A stretch of 45,200 bases of DNA from a bacterium (GTDB lineage Bacteria; Hinthialibacterota; Hinthialibacteria; H5-UNCL2): contig JABTUV010000021.1 of the NCBI GenBank assembly GCA_015075175.1, forward strand, positions 1 to 45,200. Reading direction: 5' to 3'. Under the pieces are notes generated by a model, which worked only from the letters and a program-made list of their open reading frames with translations, was not told where the DNA came from and searched no databases. The position numbers were made by a program, and so were the translations under genes. Below are positions 34,434 through 42,949 of this stretch, in pieces. Within the stretch, counting starts at the first letter, position 1. Every line of letters begins with the position of its first letter.

Positions 34434-34614
34434 GGCCTTTCTCCAAAGTCGCGGATGGGGGATCGTCGCGCCCGAAGACACGGCGTCCGCAGGGGGAAGT
34501 CTAATCCGGCGACGGGGAAATCTCCAGACCTGCCTGAAAGGGCCGGTCGCCGATTCTCCGGGCGATTCCGGCGACGGCCCCTGGACCTCCGCGATGACTC
34601 GGCGCCGGCGTCTT

Positions 34615-34726
34615 GTGCCGTTTCTCAAGAAGTAGTTCCAGGAAAGGAGAAACCGAATCCTCGAGTAGCGGTACTCCGCGCATCGAGAGGACGAGCGGAT
34701 CGCTACGACCCTTCTTGAAACGGCAC
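34615..34726. repeat. Inverted repeat enclosing a GGTACTCCGCG element
   Basis: GTGCCGTTTCTCAAGAAG (34615-34632) and CTTCTTGAAACGGCAC (34711-34726) pair except for two bases. Between them lies GTAGCGGTACTCCGCGCATC, a family that recurs at 39762-39905. The whole gap from 34434 to 35131 appears to contain only such repeats. Confidence 0.7.
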
Positions 34727-34876
34727 TGGGGTGCTCCTCCCCCCTTCATTCGGTCATTGCCGCTGCTGGAACCGGTCGGTTCCGGCTACCGGCGGCGCGG
34801 CTCAGTGCAGATGCATTTTCCGCCGTTCTTGGTCACGATCCGCCTTTGCTGACACGAGATGCCCGGCCAAGACGGT

Positions 34877-35025
34877 TCTGCCCTCCTGGGAGAGGTCGCC
34901 CCGGAGGGGCGGGTGAGGAGGTTGCTACGACCGTTTGCTGTCGATACGTCGTCCCGCTCTCCCCACACTCCCCCTCACCCGGCGCTTCGCGCCGACCTCT
35001 CCCTCAGGGAGAGGTAAAGAACCCC
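34877..35025. repeat. ACCTCTCCCTCAGGGAGAGGT repeat cluster
   Basis: CTGGGAGAGGTCGCCCCGGA and CGGGTGAGG are followed 50 bases later by CCCCTCACCCGGCGCTTCGC and CCGACCTCTCCCTCAGGGAG, a third locus of the family that hosts the IS element. Confidence 0.75.
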
Positions 35026-35131
35026 GCAGGCGTAGATTTCTACGGTTGCACGCCGGGCTCGCGCTTGGTTGATTACGTTGCGGGTTGATGGTAACGTGCC
35101 CGGCAGCGCACGGCAGGCGGATCGAATTGAC

Positions 35132-36277
35132 ATGAATAACCTCGTCGCATACTGGAGGAGCCGCGGTGGATGGGGCGGGGTTTTCTTCGTGTTCGCCGCC
35201 GCCGCGGTAGTTTCCAGCTCCGCGGACAGCCTGCGCATCGGCTCGCCGACGGGCGAGGTGCAACTGGAATGGGCGACCCAGCGGGGGGTGCGCTGGGTCG
35301 AGCTGGAAGGGCTGGCGCGGTCGCTGAATATCGCGTCCCACTGGGATCCGGTTACGCGCCGCCAGGAGTATGTGTACGCCGGCAAGGGTCCGGTGGTCTT
35401 CATCGCGGGATCGCGGCAGGCGCGTCTGGGGGAGAGGCTGTGTCTACTGCCGGTGGAACCGCGGCGGGAGCACGGGCAGTTCTGGGCGCCCTGGGACTGG
35501 GTGGTGGACCAGCTATTGGACTACTGGAGCCTGTCGGCGCTGGAGGCGCCGCCGGCGGTCGAAATCCCCCCGGCCGAGCGGCCGGAGCGGATCAGCGAGC
35601 TGATCGCGGAGGCGCGGTTGGCGCAGGCCAGCGCCGCGCGCGCCGGCCGTCGCGTGATTGTGATCGATCCCGCCCACGGCGGCGAGGAAAGCGGCAGCGT
35701 CTCCCTCTCCAACCTGAAGGAATCCGAAGTCGCCATGGCCTACGCGGTCAGCCTGGCGCGGGCGCTGCGGCGCGCGGACCCGGCGCTGGAAATCGTACTG
35801 ACGCGCCGCGGCCCGCAGGCGCTGCCCGACGAGGATCGCGCCGCCCTGGCCAATCGCGTGGCGGGCGACGTCCTCGTCAGCCTGCATTGCGGCGCGCGCC
35901 GCACCCGCCAGCCGGGCGCGTGGATTTTCCACATGTCCGACGCGGTCGACAGCCGGCAGGCGCTGGACCTGCCGTCGCCGCCTGCCGGGCTGGCCCTTTG
36001 GCGGTTGAGCTACCTGCCGCACCAGGAGCGCAGTCGCGGGCTGGCACAGATGTTCCGGAGCGCCCTGGCCTCGCCGGGCCGGCCCGTCCCCCGCGTCATG
36101 CCCGCGCGCTTGCGCCTCCTCGCCACGGTCAATATGCCGGCGGTGCTGGTGGAACTGGGAAACCTGGGGGACGAAGAAGAGGTTGTGCGCCTCTCCGCGG
36201 AGAGCGAGCGCGAGTCGGTCGCGCAGGCGATGGCCCAGGCCGTGGTGGACTTCCTCTGCGGGGAGCCGGCGCCATGA
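35132..36277 (+). CDS. N-acetylmuramoyl-L-alanine amidase (Amidase_3) with N-terminal domain
   Basis: 381-residue exported zinc amidase. A signal peptide (GVFFVFAAAAVVSSSADS) is followed by a beta domain of about 110 residues (QRGVRWVELEGLARSLNIAS), like the copper-amine-oxidase or AMIN-type wall-targeting domain. The catalytic domain has VIVIDPAHGGEESG (His), LKESEVAMAYAVSLA (Glu), VSLHCGARRTRQPG (His) and MPAVLVELGNLGDEEEVVRL (catalytic Glu). The stop overlaps the next ATG (ATGA), so it is cotranscribed with the GerMN protein. Unlike the amidase at 10331 it is exported and single-domain. Confidence 0.9.
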   Translation: MNNLVAYWRSRGGWGGVFFVFAAAAVVSSSADSLRIGSPTGEVQLEWATQRGVRWVELEGLARSLNIASHWDPVTRRQEYVYAGKGPVVFIAGSRQARLGERLCLLPVEPRREHGQFWAPWDWVVDQLLDYWSLSALEAPPAVEIPPAERPERISELIAEARLAQASAARAGRRVIVIDPAHGGEESGSVSLSNLKESEVAMAYAVSLARALRRADPALEIVLTRRGPQALPDEDRAALANRVAGDVLVSLHCGARRTRQPGAWIFHMSDAVDSRQALDLPSPPAGLALWRLSYLPHQERSRGLAQMFRSALASPGRPVPRVMPARLRLLATVNMPAVLVELGNLGDEEEVVRLSAESERESVAQAMAQAVVDFLCGEPAP

Positions 36278-36918
36278 ACCCTCCCGGCCTCGGGCGCAAC
36301 GGCCCCGCTGAGCCGCTCCTGTGGACGACCGCGGTGCTGCTGCTGGTAGTGCTTCTGGCGGTCGGGGTGCTTTTCATTCTGCGCCTGGCCGCGCCGCAGG
36401 TTCAACCCACCGCGTCGCTCACCGTCGCGTCGCCTGAACCGGCCGGCCCCGTCCGTCGCCCCGGCGAACAGGCGATCACGCTGTACTTTCTCTCGCGCGA
36501 GGAACCCCTGCTGGTGCGCGAGACCCGCTGGATCGCCGAGGAAGAGAACCTGGAAAACCTCATCTCGCTGGCGGTCGCGGCTCTGGCCGCCGGTTCCACC
36601 GACGAGTCCGTGGTTTCGCCCCTGCCCGCGGGAACGCGCCTGCTCTCATGCTTCTATCACGAAGAGAAGCGCATGGCCGTGCTCGATCTCTCCTCCGAGT
36701 GCCTGGACGGCCAGCCCGGCGACACCTTCTCGGAGTGGGCGCTGATTTACGGCCTGGTGAACTCGGTGGCGTCGGTTTCACCCAAAATCGAGGAAGTGCT
36801 GTTATTGTGCGAGGGGGAACCCGTGGAAGACAGTCCGGGAAACTGGGACTGGAGTTACCCCTTCAGGCCGGATATGACCTTTGTGCGCTATCGACCCTCG
36901 GGTTCCAGTCAGTCGTAG
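36274..36918 (+). CDS. GerMN-domain membrane protein
   Basis: 214 residues: a membrane helix at about residues 17-38 (LLWTTAVLLLVVLLAVGVLF), then a GerMN domain: QAITLYFLSREEPLLVRETR, SPLPAGTRLLSCFYHEEKRM, AVLDLSSECLDGQPG and ALIYGLVNSVASVSPKIEEV. GerMN domains accompany spore-wall and cell-wall amidases; here it follows one directly with a 4-base ATGA overlap, so the pair probably acts together at the envelope. No spore genes are in the window, and in Gram-negatives the domain is of unknown function. Confidence 0.85.
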   Translation: MNPPGLGRNGPAEPLLWTTAVLLLVVLLAVGVLFILRLAAPQVQPTASLTVASPEPAGPVRRPGEQAITLYFLSREEPLLVRETRWIAEEENLENLISLAVAALAAGSTDESVVSPLPAGTRLLSCFYHEEKRMAVLDLSSECLDGQPGDTFSEWALIYGLVNSVASVSPKIEEVLLLCEGEPVEDSPGNWDWSYPFRPDMTFVRYRPSGSSQS

Positions 36919-37024
36919 GGAGATGGGACGTGTAAGACCCATAGGACCTATGGGACAGCCTCCGCGGAGGCGGTGAGGCGGCGAGCGAAAGCGTGGGAAT
37001 GGGAGCAGCCGGTCCGTGGACCGG

Positions 37025-37047
37025 CCGTCCGCCGAAACGGCGGACGG
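37025..37047. terminator. GC-rich hairpin downstream of the AURKAIP1-like gene
   Basis: CCGTCCGCCG (37025-37034), AAA loop, CGGCGGACGG (37038-37047): a perfect 10-bp stem just past the 3' end of the minus-strand small gene. No T-run follows, so rho-independent function is uncertain. Confidence 0.45.
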
Positions 37048-37053
37048 ACCGGC

Positions 37054-37149
37054 CTACTTCCCTTTCTTCTTGTGGCGGTTCAGACGGCGCTTTTTCTTGC
37101 GCTTGTGCGTCTTGATCTTCTGCCGCTTGCGTTTCTTGCCGGAAGGCAT
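37054..37149 (-). CDS. AURKAIP1/COX24-domain small basic protein (mS38-like)
   Basis: A 31-residue protein, MPSGKKRKRQKIKTHKRKK followed by KRRLNRHKKKGK, with about 20 Lys, Arg or His residues. It matches the bacterial AURKAIP1/COX24-domain family, the counterpart of mitochondrial ribosomal protein mS38, and is likely to bind rRNA in the small subunit. ATG at 37149 is preceded by GAAAGGA at the right distance and the stop is the TAG at 37054-37056. Too short to be reported as a gene by most finders; no adjacent ribosomal genes. Confidence 0.85.
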   Translation of the reverse strand: MPSGKKRKRQKIKTHKRKKKRRLNRHKKKGK

Positions 37150-37341
37150 CGCGCGTCCTTTCGTCAGAGTTACAATACCAAGAGGAGACCGACCGCAAGG
37201 GTCCAAGAGGAAGGGAACGTATCGAGATTCGTATGTCCTGTCAAGCACAATCTCGCGTCTTGTGCGGGCGGGGCGGAGGGAAAGAGAGCGCGCTGCGGCA
37301 GGGGGCGGAACGCAGAAGAGGCAAGAGCGGGAGGCGGGAAG

Positions 37342-37932
37342 GTGGACCAAAAGGGCGGGATGCCCCGCTATGACGTGCTGGCGCCGGTTGTGGTGACCAT
37401 CGCCGTGGTCGTCTTGGCGGTCTGGCTGGGTACGATGAAGGGCGGTGGGCCGCTGGAGCTGGAGCGGCGGAGCGCGCGCTACTCGACCGAGTGGGCGGCG
37501 TTTGCCGGCGAGCTGGACGCTCGCCTGGCAAGCCTGGAGGAGCGGTGGGACACGGACGGCAAGGCGGACCTGTATCGCGCGGTCCGCGACCTGCGCGAAG
37601 GCTTCCGTTCACTGTTGCGCTCGGCGGCGGGCGAGGTCGCAGGCGCCTCGGTGACGGCGTATTCGCCCGAGGCGGAGCGGCTGGTGGCCGAGCTGGAAAG
37701 CGAATACGCGGACCGCGCAGCCACCCTGGCGGCCGCGCTGCCGCCCGCGGAGCGCGAGGCGCTCCTGTCCGGCGCGCACGCCCTGGAGGAGCAACTCACA
37801 CAAGTCATGCGGCTGGTTCGCAGCGAAGGCGGCGCCGCCGCCCGGCCCGCCTTTGACGACTTTCGAGCCATTTACCGGCAGTGGCGGCAGGCCTCTGCTT
37901 TCAACGCCACGCCTGCCGCGACGACGCCGTGA
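37342..37932 (+). CDS. Single-pass membrane protein of unknown function
   Basis: About 196 residues. One helix (VLAPVVVTIAVVVLAVWLG) near the N-terminus, then a helical, charged exported part (EWAAFAGELDARLASLEERW, LVAELESEYADRAATLAAAL, EREALLSGAHALEEQLTQVM). No family recognised. The GTG at 37342 is favoured since GGGAGG lies 7 bases before it; the ATG at 37360 is the alternative. Twenty-five bases separate it from the next gene, so they may be cotranscribed. Confidence 0.6.
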   Translation: MDQKGGMPRYDVLAPVVVTIAVVVLAVWLGTMKGGGPLELERRSARYSTEWAAFAGELDARLASLEERWDTDGKADLYRAVRDLREGFRSLLRSAAGEVAGASVTAYSPEAERLVAELESEYADRAATLAAALPPAEREALLSGAHALEEQLTQVMRLVRSEGGAAARPAFDDFRAIYRQWRQASAFNATPAATTP

Positions 37933-37957
37933 GTCGCCGCAATTCTTGGAGGTTTTC

Positions 37958-39730
37958 GTGACCGCGTCCTCCGCGCCGTTCGGGTTCCGTTATTTCGCCG
38001 TCCCGCTGCTTTGCTACCTTTGCGCGTGGGTGCATGCCGCGCCGGCGGCGACCTGTCTTGTGACCGTGGAGCGCGCGGCCGGCGCGGACATCCCCCAGGA
38101 TCCTTTGAGTTTCCTTCAGGCCCCACCCCCAGGGCTGATGATGATCAGTCTGCCTGAGGACCCCTGCAAGAGTTTCCTGCGCTTCGATGGCGCGCTGCTC
38201 TACAACCCCCTGCGGCGCGACCTGGAGCTCTTCGATACCCGCGTGCGGGCCGGCCTGGAGGGCGGCGCGCGCGAGGCGACGCCGGCCGGGCGGACGCTCT
38301 GGCATCCGCGCGCGCCCATCGTGCGCACATACAAACGCATGGGCGATCTCGTGCTGGAAGAGGACGCCTGGGCGGCGGCGCCCCGCCATCGCAAGCGTGA
38401 GCAATGGGCCCGCGAGCGCACGGATTTTCTCTCGCTGCGGGTCGTCAATGCCGGGTCATCGGCGGAGGAGGGGCGCGTCGTCCTTACGCTGGATCAGCGC
38501 GGGCCGCTGGAGCTGTCGCCGTCGCGCACCACGGTGTTCGTCCGCGAAGACGATGGGAAACGTTCGCTCTGTTCCTTCTGGCCGCCCTGCGAGGAATTGC
38601 GCGGCTATGATGGCGATCCGCTTCGTCCCCTGGAGGACGTGGTGGCGGTGCGCGACTGGGCCAGGCCGGTCGACTCCTCCGCCGACGGGCGCTTCCGCGA
38701 CGCCATCCTGGGTCCGGCCGGATCGATTTCGTTTCGCTATCCCTGCCGGCCCAATGGCGCTTACGTGGTCGCCTTCGCGTTCATCGAAGGGCATTACGAG
38801 GAGGGCGACGCGCGGCCGCTGGAGATTTGGGTCGAGGGTCAGCGGTTTCGTACGCTGGACCTGGCGCGCGAGTTCGGCCGCAACCAGCCGACCGTCTGCG
38901 TCTACCGCGTGATCGAGAACGGCGACGGCCGGCTGGATCTGTGCGTGCGTTCGCCGGAGAAGGCGCGTGATGGCAACGCCGTGCTCTCGGGACTCTGGAT
39001 TTTTCCGGGGGAGCGCGCGCCCGATCCGCCCGCCATTCTCGCCGGCTACGGCGACGACATGGCTCTGGCGTGGACGGATGCCGGCAAGATCGAGCGCATG
39101 AAACGCGTGGATGTGCTGTTTCCACGCCTGCGCTTCCATCCGGGTCAGGAGTACCGAGTGTTGGTCGGGTTGCATCGCGGCCCCGATTCGCCGCTGGAGA
39201 ACCTGGAGAAGAAGGGCGCGGAGAGGGAGCTGGCGCGCGCCATCGACTGGTGGACGAAACTCGACCTGCCCTACGACCGCGTGCGCGTTCCCGACGGCAC
39301 GGCGCAGGCGCTCTTGGAGGCCTCACTGCGGGCCGCGTATCAAGCGGGGGAGATGAACGACGGGGAAAGCGATGATGGGTTGATGCGCCGCGTGGAGCGG
39401 CTCCTCGTCCAGGAGCGAGGGCGCGAACTGCATCTCATGGAGGCGTTTCCGGCGGCGTGGAGTCAACCGGGGATGAGGACGGTCGTGGAGGAAGTTGGCA
39501 CGTCGTTCGGGGCCGTGAGCGTGGATTTCACCGTAAAGGCCGATGGGCGCACCGCAGTATTACGGGTGAAAACGCCCAAGACCGAGCCGCCCGAGCGGAT
39601 CGTGCTGCATCTGGGAAGTCTAGGCCCCCGCGCGCGTCAAGTGTGGGCGGGCCGGCGCGCCCTCGGCCTGCAACCAATCCCCGTGTCGGCCGGCGCGACG
39701 CTGACCTTCCGCATCGCGCTCACGCCTTAG
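37958..39730 (+). CDS. Exported protein with malectin-like region
   Basis: About 590 residues. GTG at 37958 is preceded by TTGGAGG at 6 bases; a signal peptide (FAVPLLCYLCAWVHAAPAA) follows. Residues 250-370 resemble a malectin-type carbohydrate-binding beta domain: SISFRYPCRPNGAYVVAFAF, ARPLEIWVEGQRFRTLDLAR, VIENGDGRLDLCVRSPEKAR and SGLWIFPGE. The C-terminal 230 residues (ELARAIDWWTKLDLPYDRVR, LLEASLRAAYQAGEMNDG) hint at a helical-toroid glycosidase-like part, but no catalytic residues are clear. Function unknown. Confidence 0.7.
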   Translation: MTASSAPFGFRYFAVPLLCYLCAWVHAAPAATCLVTVERAAGADIPQDPLSFLQAPPPGLMMISLPEDPCKSFLRFDGALLYNPLRRDLELFDTRVRAGLEGGAREATPAGRTLWHPRAPIVRTYKRMGDLVLEEDAWAAAPRHRKREQWARERTDFLSLRVVNAGSSAEEGRVVLTLDQRGPLELSPSRTTVFVREDDGKRSLCSFWPPCEELRGYDGDPLRPLEDVVAVRDWARPVDSSADGRFRDAILGPAGSISFRYPCRPNGAYVVAFAFIEGHYEEGDARPLEIWVEGQRFRTLDLAREFGRNQPTVCVYRVIENGDGRLDLCVRSPEKARDGNAVLSGLWIFPGERAPDPPAILAGYGDDMALAWTDAGKIERMKRVDVLFPRLRFHPGQEYRVLVGLHRGPDSPLENLEKKGAERELARAIDWWTKLDLPYDRVRVPDGTAQALLEASLRAAYQAGEMNDGESDDGLMRRVERLLVQERGRELHLMEAFPAAWSQPGMRTVVEEVGTSFGAVSVDFTVKADGRTAVLRVKTPKTEPPERIVLHLGSLGPRARQVWAGRRALGLQPIPVSAGATLTFRIALTP

Positions 39731-39761
39731 CCCGCCCGCTGAAAGTGGGCTGGGCGCTACG

Positions 39762-39905
39762 CCGCCGATTGTCTCTCGATACGCCGAGTACCGGCTACTC
39801 GGAACACGGCTGAGCTGCGCCGAGGCGGAAATCCGCGTCCTCAGGGACGATCCCAGTGCCCAGCTGGGGCGTATCGAGGGGTAGCGGTACTCCGCGTATC
39901 GAGAG
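39762..39905. repeat. GGTACTCCGCGTATCGAGAG inverted pair
   Basis: TCTCTCGATACGCCGAGTAC (39771-39790) and GTAGCGGTACTCCGCGTATC followed by GAGAG (39881-39905) are inverted relative to each other. Same family as 34660-34690. The gap 39731-40024 holds no gene that I can see. Confidence 0.65.
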
Positions 39906-40005
39906 GCGCGCTTGACAGCACCGACCCGCGTTGAACGACTTTTTCAACGGGCTGTTAGGGGGGGCGGCCCCACCTGCCTCGTCATCCACCGGCATGGGCG
40001 CGGCA

Positions 40006-40029
40006 GTGGTGGGTGGAACCCACCCTACG
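40006..40029. repeat. GTAGGGTGGG palindrome at the end of the RRM gene
   Basis: Exact 24-base inverted copy of 12990-13013; it contributes the TAG stop of the RRM protein gene (40025-40027). Confidence 0.8.
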
Positions 40030-40330
40030 GGAAGGCGTTGCCGCGGCGACCGTCGTCCAGGCGCGCCACGCGTCGCTCGTTCATGGGATGGGCGCGGTTG
40101 ACGCGCAGGTTGCGGTTGCGCAAGGGCTGCGCGTGCAACAGCTGGATGGCGCGGTCGGCTTCTTCCGGCGAGCTCATCTCGACGAATCCAAAGCCGCGCG
40201 AGCGGCCCGTCCCATGGTCGATGACGACCGTCGCGCTTTCCACCGTCCCCGCCTGCGCGAAGTGCTCGCGCAGCTCCGCCTCCGTCGTGTCGTAACTCAG
40301 GTTCCCCACGTAAAGCCGTTTCTCAAGCAC
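40025..40330 (-). CDS. RRM-type RNA-binding protein
   Basis: 101-residue protein with a single RNA-recognition motif: RNP2 RLYVGNLSYD and RNP1 RSRGFGFVEM, plus AELREHFAQAGTVESATVVI between and PEEADRAIQLLHAQPLRNRN after. Single-RRM proteins of this size are common in cyanobacteria and other bacteria and are often cold-inducible RNA chaperones. The start is GTG at 40330, with AGAAGGAGG 7 bases upstream; longer in-frame starts at 40354 and 40513 lack this. It is monocistronic. The short C-terminal tail runs up to a palindrome that provides the stop. Confidence 0.9.
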   Translation of the reverse strand: MLEKRLYVGNLSYDTTEAELREHFAQAGTVESATVVIDHGTGRSRGFGFVEMSSPEEADRAIQLLHAQPLRNRNLRVNRAHPMNERRVARLDDGRRGNAFP

Positions 40331-40577
40331 CGAAAAAACCTCCTTCTGGCGCATTGAAGTTTCAGCCTGTGCTATACGGGCCGCCCGCCGGCGTATCATC
40401 CGCGGGCGCGGGGTGGGTCGCTGGGTAGATGGATGCAGGCAGAAAATCACTGGACCGACCGAGTCGCCCGGTCTCTTCTGGTTGCAGGGAGCATGAAAAC
40501 TTGATGTGATCATTATTAAACCGGGCGGGTCGGCCCGTCAATCGAAAATTGCGGGTCTCCCGGCCCGGGTGGCCCGC

Positions 40578-40705
40578 TGTCATTTCGACCGCAGGCTGTC
40601 ATTTCGACCGCAGGCTGTCATTTCGACCGCAGGGAGAAATCTTGCGTGGCGCGCGGCCGTTCCGCGACAAGCGGGAGAGATTTCTCCCTGCGGTCGAAAT
40701 GACAG
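40578..40705. repeat. TGTCATTTCGACCG repeats with inverted partner
   Basis: Three forward copies (40578, 40597, 40616), the third complete with AGGGAGAAATCT, then after 35 bases an inverted copy (AGATTTCTCCCTGCGGTCGA, to 40705). Same family as around the GIY-YIG gene, with CCGCAGGG instead of CCGAAGGG. Confidence 0.88.
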
Positions 40706-40768
40706 CTTTGCGAGACAGCTTTACGGGACAGCTTCACGGGATGCCTGTGCGGGCGTGAACGGACCTGC

Positions 40769-40799
40769 AAAAAAAACGCGGGCCGCACGGGCCCGCGTT
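40769..40799 (-). terminator. Rho-independent terminator of the decahaem cytochrome gene
   Basis: AACGCGGGCC (40775-40784) and GGCCCGCGTT (40790-40799) form a 10-bp stem with a 5-base loop; on the minus strand it is followed by a run of eight T (the A-run at 40769-40776). It lies 26 bases after the cytochrome stop codon. Confidence 0.85.
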
Positions 40800-40825
40800 T
40801 TGTCAATTCAAACCTTCAGGCGGTC

Positions 40826-42949
40826 CTATTGGGCGTGCACTACGTCGACCGCTTCGCTGCGATACTGGCCGTGGCAGACGCCGCAGGCCTCGACGCCGGA
40901 CGGCGAGCCGGTGTTGGATTGGGCGTGGGCGGCCGCCGCATCCGTGTCGTGGCAGCCCGTACACGCCGCCGTGGTCGGTCCGAGATTGGACACGATGGCG
41001 CCGCTGGGGAGGCCGGTGGCGGTGATGATCTGATTGATCGTGCCCGCCGGCGTGGGGGCGAACTGCGTACCCGGCTTGTGGCATTTCTCGCAGTTGTTGA
41101 GAACCGCCGGGAAATGGACCTCCGAGTAGTCGTGCAGGGCCTGTCCGAAGCCGTACACCTTATAGCCCTTGGTCAGGTGCGAGCCGGCGTGAATCTTGTG
41201 GATCATGGTCTTGAAGTCGATGGTGCTGGGGGGCAGGGTTCCCGCGGGCCGCTGCGAGTAGTCCGTGGCCAGCGGATTGTGGCACATCACGCAGTAAAGA
41301 TACTCGACGCGGTTGGCCCCATGCAGAACCAGTTCTTCGTGACAAGTCATGCACTTGTTGTAATCGATGACCTCGCGGCGCGGGACCGGGGTTCCCCCCT
41401 CCACGTCCACGTAGGCGATGGGGTTGTCCAGCGACTCGCGCACGGAGGAGTGCGCCTTGCCGGCGGACAGCTCGCGGGGATTGGTGCGCGCCTCCAGAGC
41501 GAAGGCGTAGGTGCCCGTGGCGGTCGCGGCGATAGTCGTTCCAAAAGTATAGGCGTAGGTGCCGGTAGTCTCCGTGACGAGACGGGCCGAACCGCGCGCC
41601 ACTTCGGTGACGTAAACCTCATAATCCTTGGTGGGGCCGGCCATGGTAATGGCCATGCGATTCAGAGAGTTGATGTCGATGGGTTGCATGGCGTTGTTAT
41701 AGAGTTTGAAGCGCACGACCGGAGCGGAGCCGGGAACAGCGTTCTGGATCTCCAGAATTTCGCCCTTCAAACCGGCCAATTGCGTCGACTTGGTGGGAAT
41801 GGTGTGGGCTCCCGCCACGCTGGGGCCGAACTCGGGGCCGGTCTCCTGGTGGCAGAAGCGGCAGGCGGCGTCGGTCGCCTGGCCGCCCATGTGCTGGGTC
41901 CAGTCGATGTTGTCGTGGCAGGCGCCGCAGGCCAGCCGAGAGGGGACCTGGCGATGGAAGACGCCCTGCGAACCGTTGTGGCAGACCACGCAGTTGCGGA
42001 TGTCCTGCGGGAAGACGACCTTGGAGTAATCGTTGACGCTGTTGTTGTGGCCGATGATCTGGTAGGGCGTCCCGCTCTGCACACTGGGCAGGTTTGCGCC
42101 GCGATGGATCTTGTGGATCATGTTGGCCATGTCGATGGGATTGCCCGACTCGGGATCAATGGGACCCGGATGATGGCACAAGACGCACAGGCCGTACTCC
42201 CGCCGCCCGCCGCCGTGGAAGGCCAGCATGTCGTGGCAGCTGTTGCAGGTCTGGGTGATGGTAACCTCGCGCGTCACCGACACCACCCCGCCATCAGGAC
42301 GGAAGGTGTAGATGGGGTTGGAGGCGATGCCCAACGCACGCACTTCGATCTGGCCGCCGATCACATGCGTCTCGGCCGGATTGGTGATGTTCAACGCGGT
42401 CTTGAACTTGTAGGTGAACTGCCCGTTGCCGAGAGGCGTGACCGTGCCGCCGGAATCATAAGTCGGCTGGCCCGCGGCGTTCCTGATGTAGTTGTCGTAG
42501 CGCGTCCCGTTATTGGTCAGGCCGTCCGTGGTGATGCGCGCGATGGTCCAGCGCAGCGACAGCCCGGGGGTGGCGGGATCGAACGGCTGTCCGTTGCCGT
42601 CCAGCAGGGAATACGTGATGATCGGCTTGTTGTCCGCGGGGAGGCTCACGTCGACGATGTTGCCATGGACCTGCTCCTGCGGATCCGGCTGCGTGACGAC
42701 CGTGCCTTCCGTGTGCCACTGGGCCATGAGCCGAAGCAGGTCCTTTTCATCCACGATGCCGTCAAAGTTCAGGTCCGCGGATTGAGAAACCACGGCGGCG
42801 TTGGGATTGCCGCCGGCCTTGGCCGCCGCGTTGGCCCAAGCCGTCTTGAAGCCTTCCACGTTACCGGCTTGCACCAACGGCAACACAAGCAAGAGGGCCG
42901 CGATGGCCGCGACCACTGCGACAGGTTTGGCTAGCCTCTTTGGAACCAT
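40826..42949 (-). CDS. OmcA/MtrC-family decahaem c-type cytochrome with dockerin-like repeat
   Basis: 707-residue exported cytochrome. Signal peptide: AAIAALLLVLPLVQAG. Ten CxxCH haem sites: CNSCH, CVLCH, CVVCH, CGACH, CRFCH in the first half and CMTCH, CVMCH, CEKCH, CTGCH, CGVCH in the second, arranged as two pentahaem modules separated by beta domains, the OmcA/MtrC layout. No lipobox is visible, unlike the Shewanella proteins. Residues 59-78 (DLNFDGIVDEKDLLRLMAQW) form a calcium-binding dockerin-type half repeat. GGAGGAG precedes the ATG at 42949. The porin and periplasmic partners (MtrA/MtrB or PioAB) are not in the window. Role: probable extracellular or periplasmic electron transfer. 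Confidence 0.92.
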   Translation of the reverse strand: MVPKRLAKPVAVVAAIAALLLVLPLVQAGNVEGFKTAWANAAAKAGGNPNAAVVSQSADLNFDGIVDEKDLLRLMAQWHTEGTVVTQPDPQEQVHGNIVDVSLPADNKPIITYSLLDGNGQPFDPATPGLSLRWTIARITTDGLTNNGTRYDNYIRNAAGQPTYDSGGTVTPLGNGQFTYKFKTALNITNPAETHVIGGQIEVRALGIASNPIYTFRPDGGVVSVTREVTITQTCNSCHDMLAFHGGGRREYGLCVLCHHPGPIDPESGNPIDMANMIHKIHRGANLPSVQSGTPYQIIGHNNSVNDYSKVVFPQDIRNCVVCHNGSQGVFHRQVPSRLACGACHDNIDWTQHMGGQATDAACRFCHQETGPEFGPSVAGAHTIPTKSTQLAGLKGEILEIQNAVPGSAPVVRFKLYNNAMQPIDINSLNRMAITMAGPTKDYEVYVTEVARGSARLVTETTGTYAYTFGTTIAATATGTYAFALEARTNPRELSAGKAHSSVRESLDNPIAYVDVEGGTPVPRREVIDYNKCMTCHEELVLHGANRVEYLYCVMCHNPLATDYSQRPAGTLPPSTIDFKTMIHKIHAGSHLTKGYKVYGFGQALHDYSEVHFPAVLNNCEKCHKPGTQFAPTPAGTINQIITATGLPSGAIVSNLGPTTAACTGCHDTDAAAAHAQSNTGSPSGVEACGVCHGQYRSEAVDVVHAQ

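Noticed and set aside
40829-42934. A 701-residue open frame on the plus strand
   Set aside because: It is antisense to the decahaem cytochrome, which has ten CxxCH motifs and a signal peptide.
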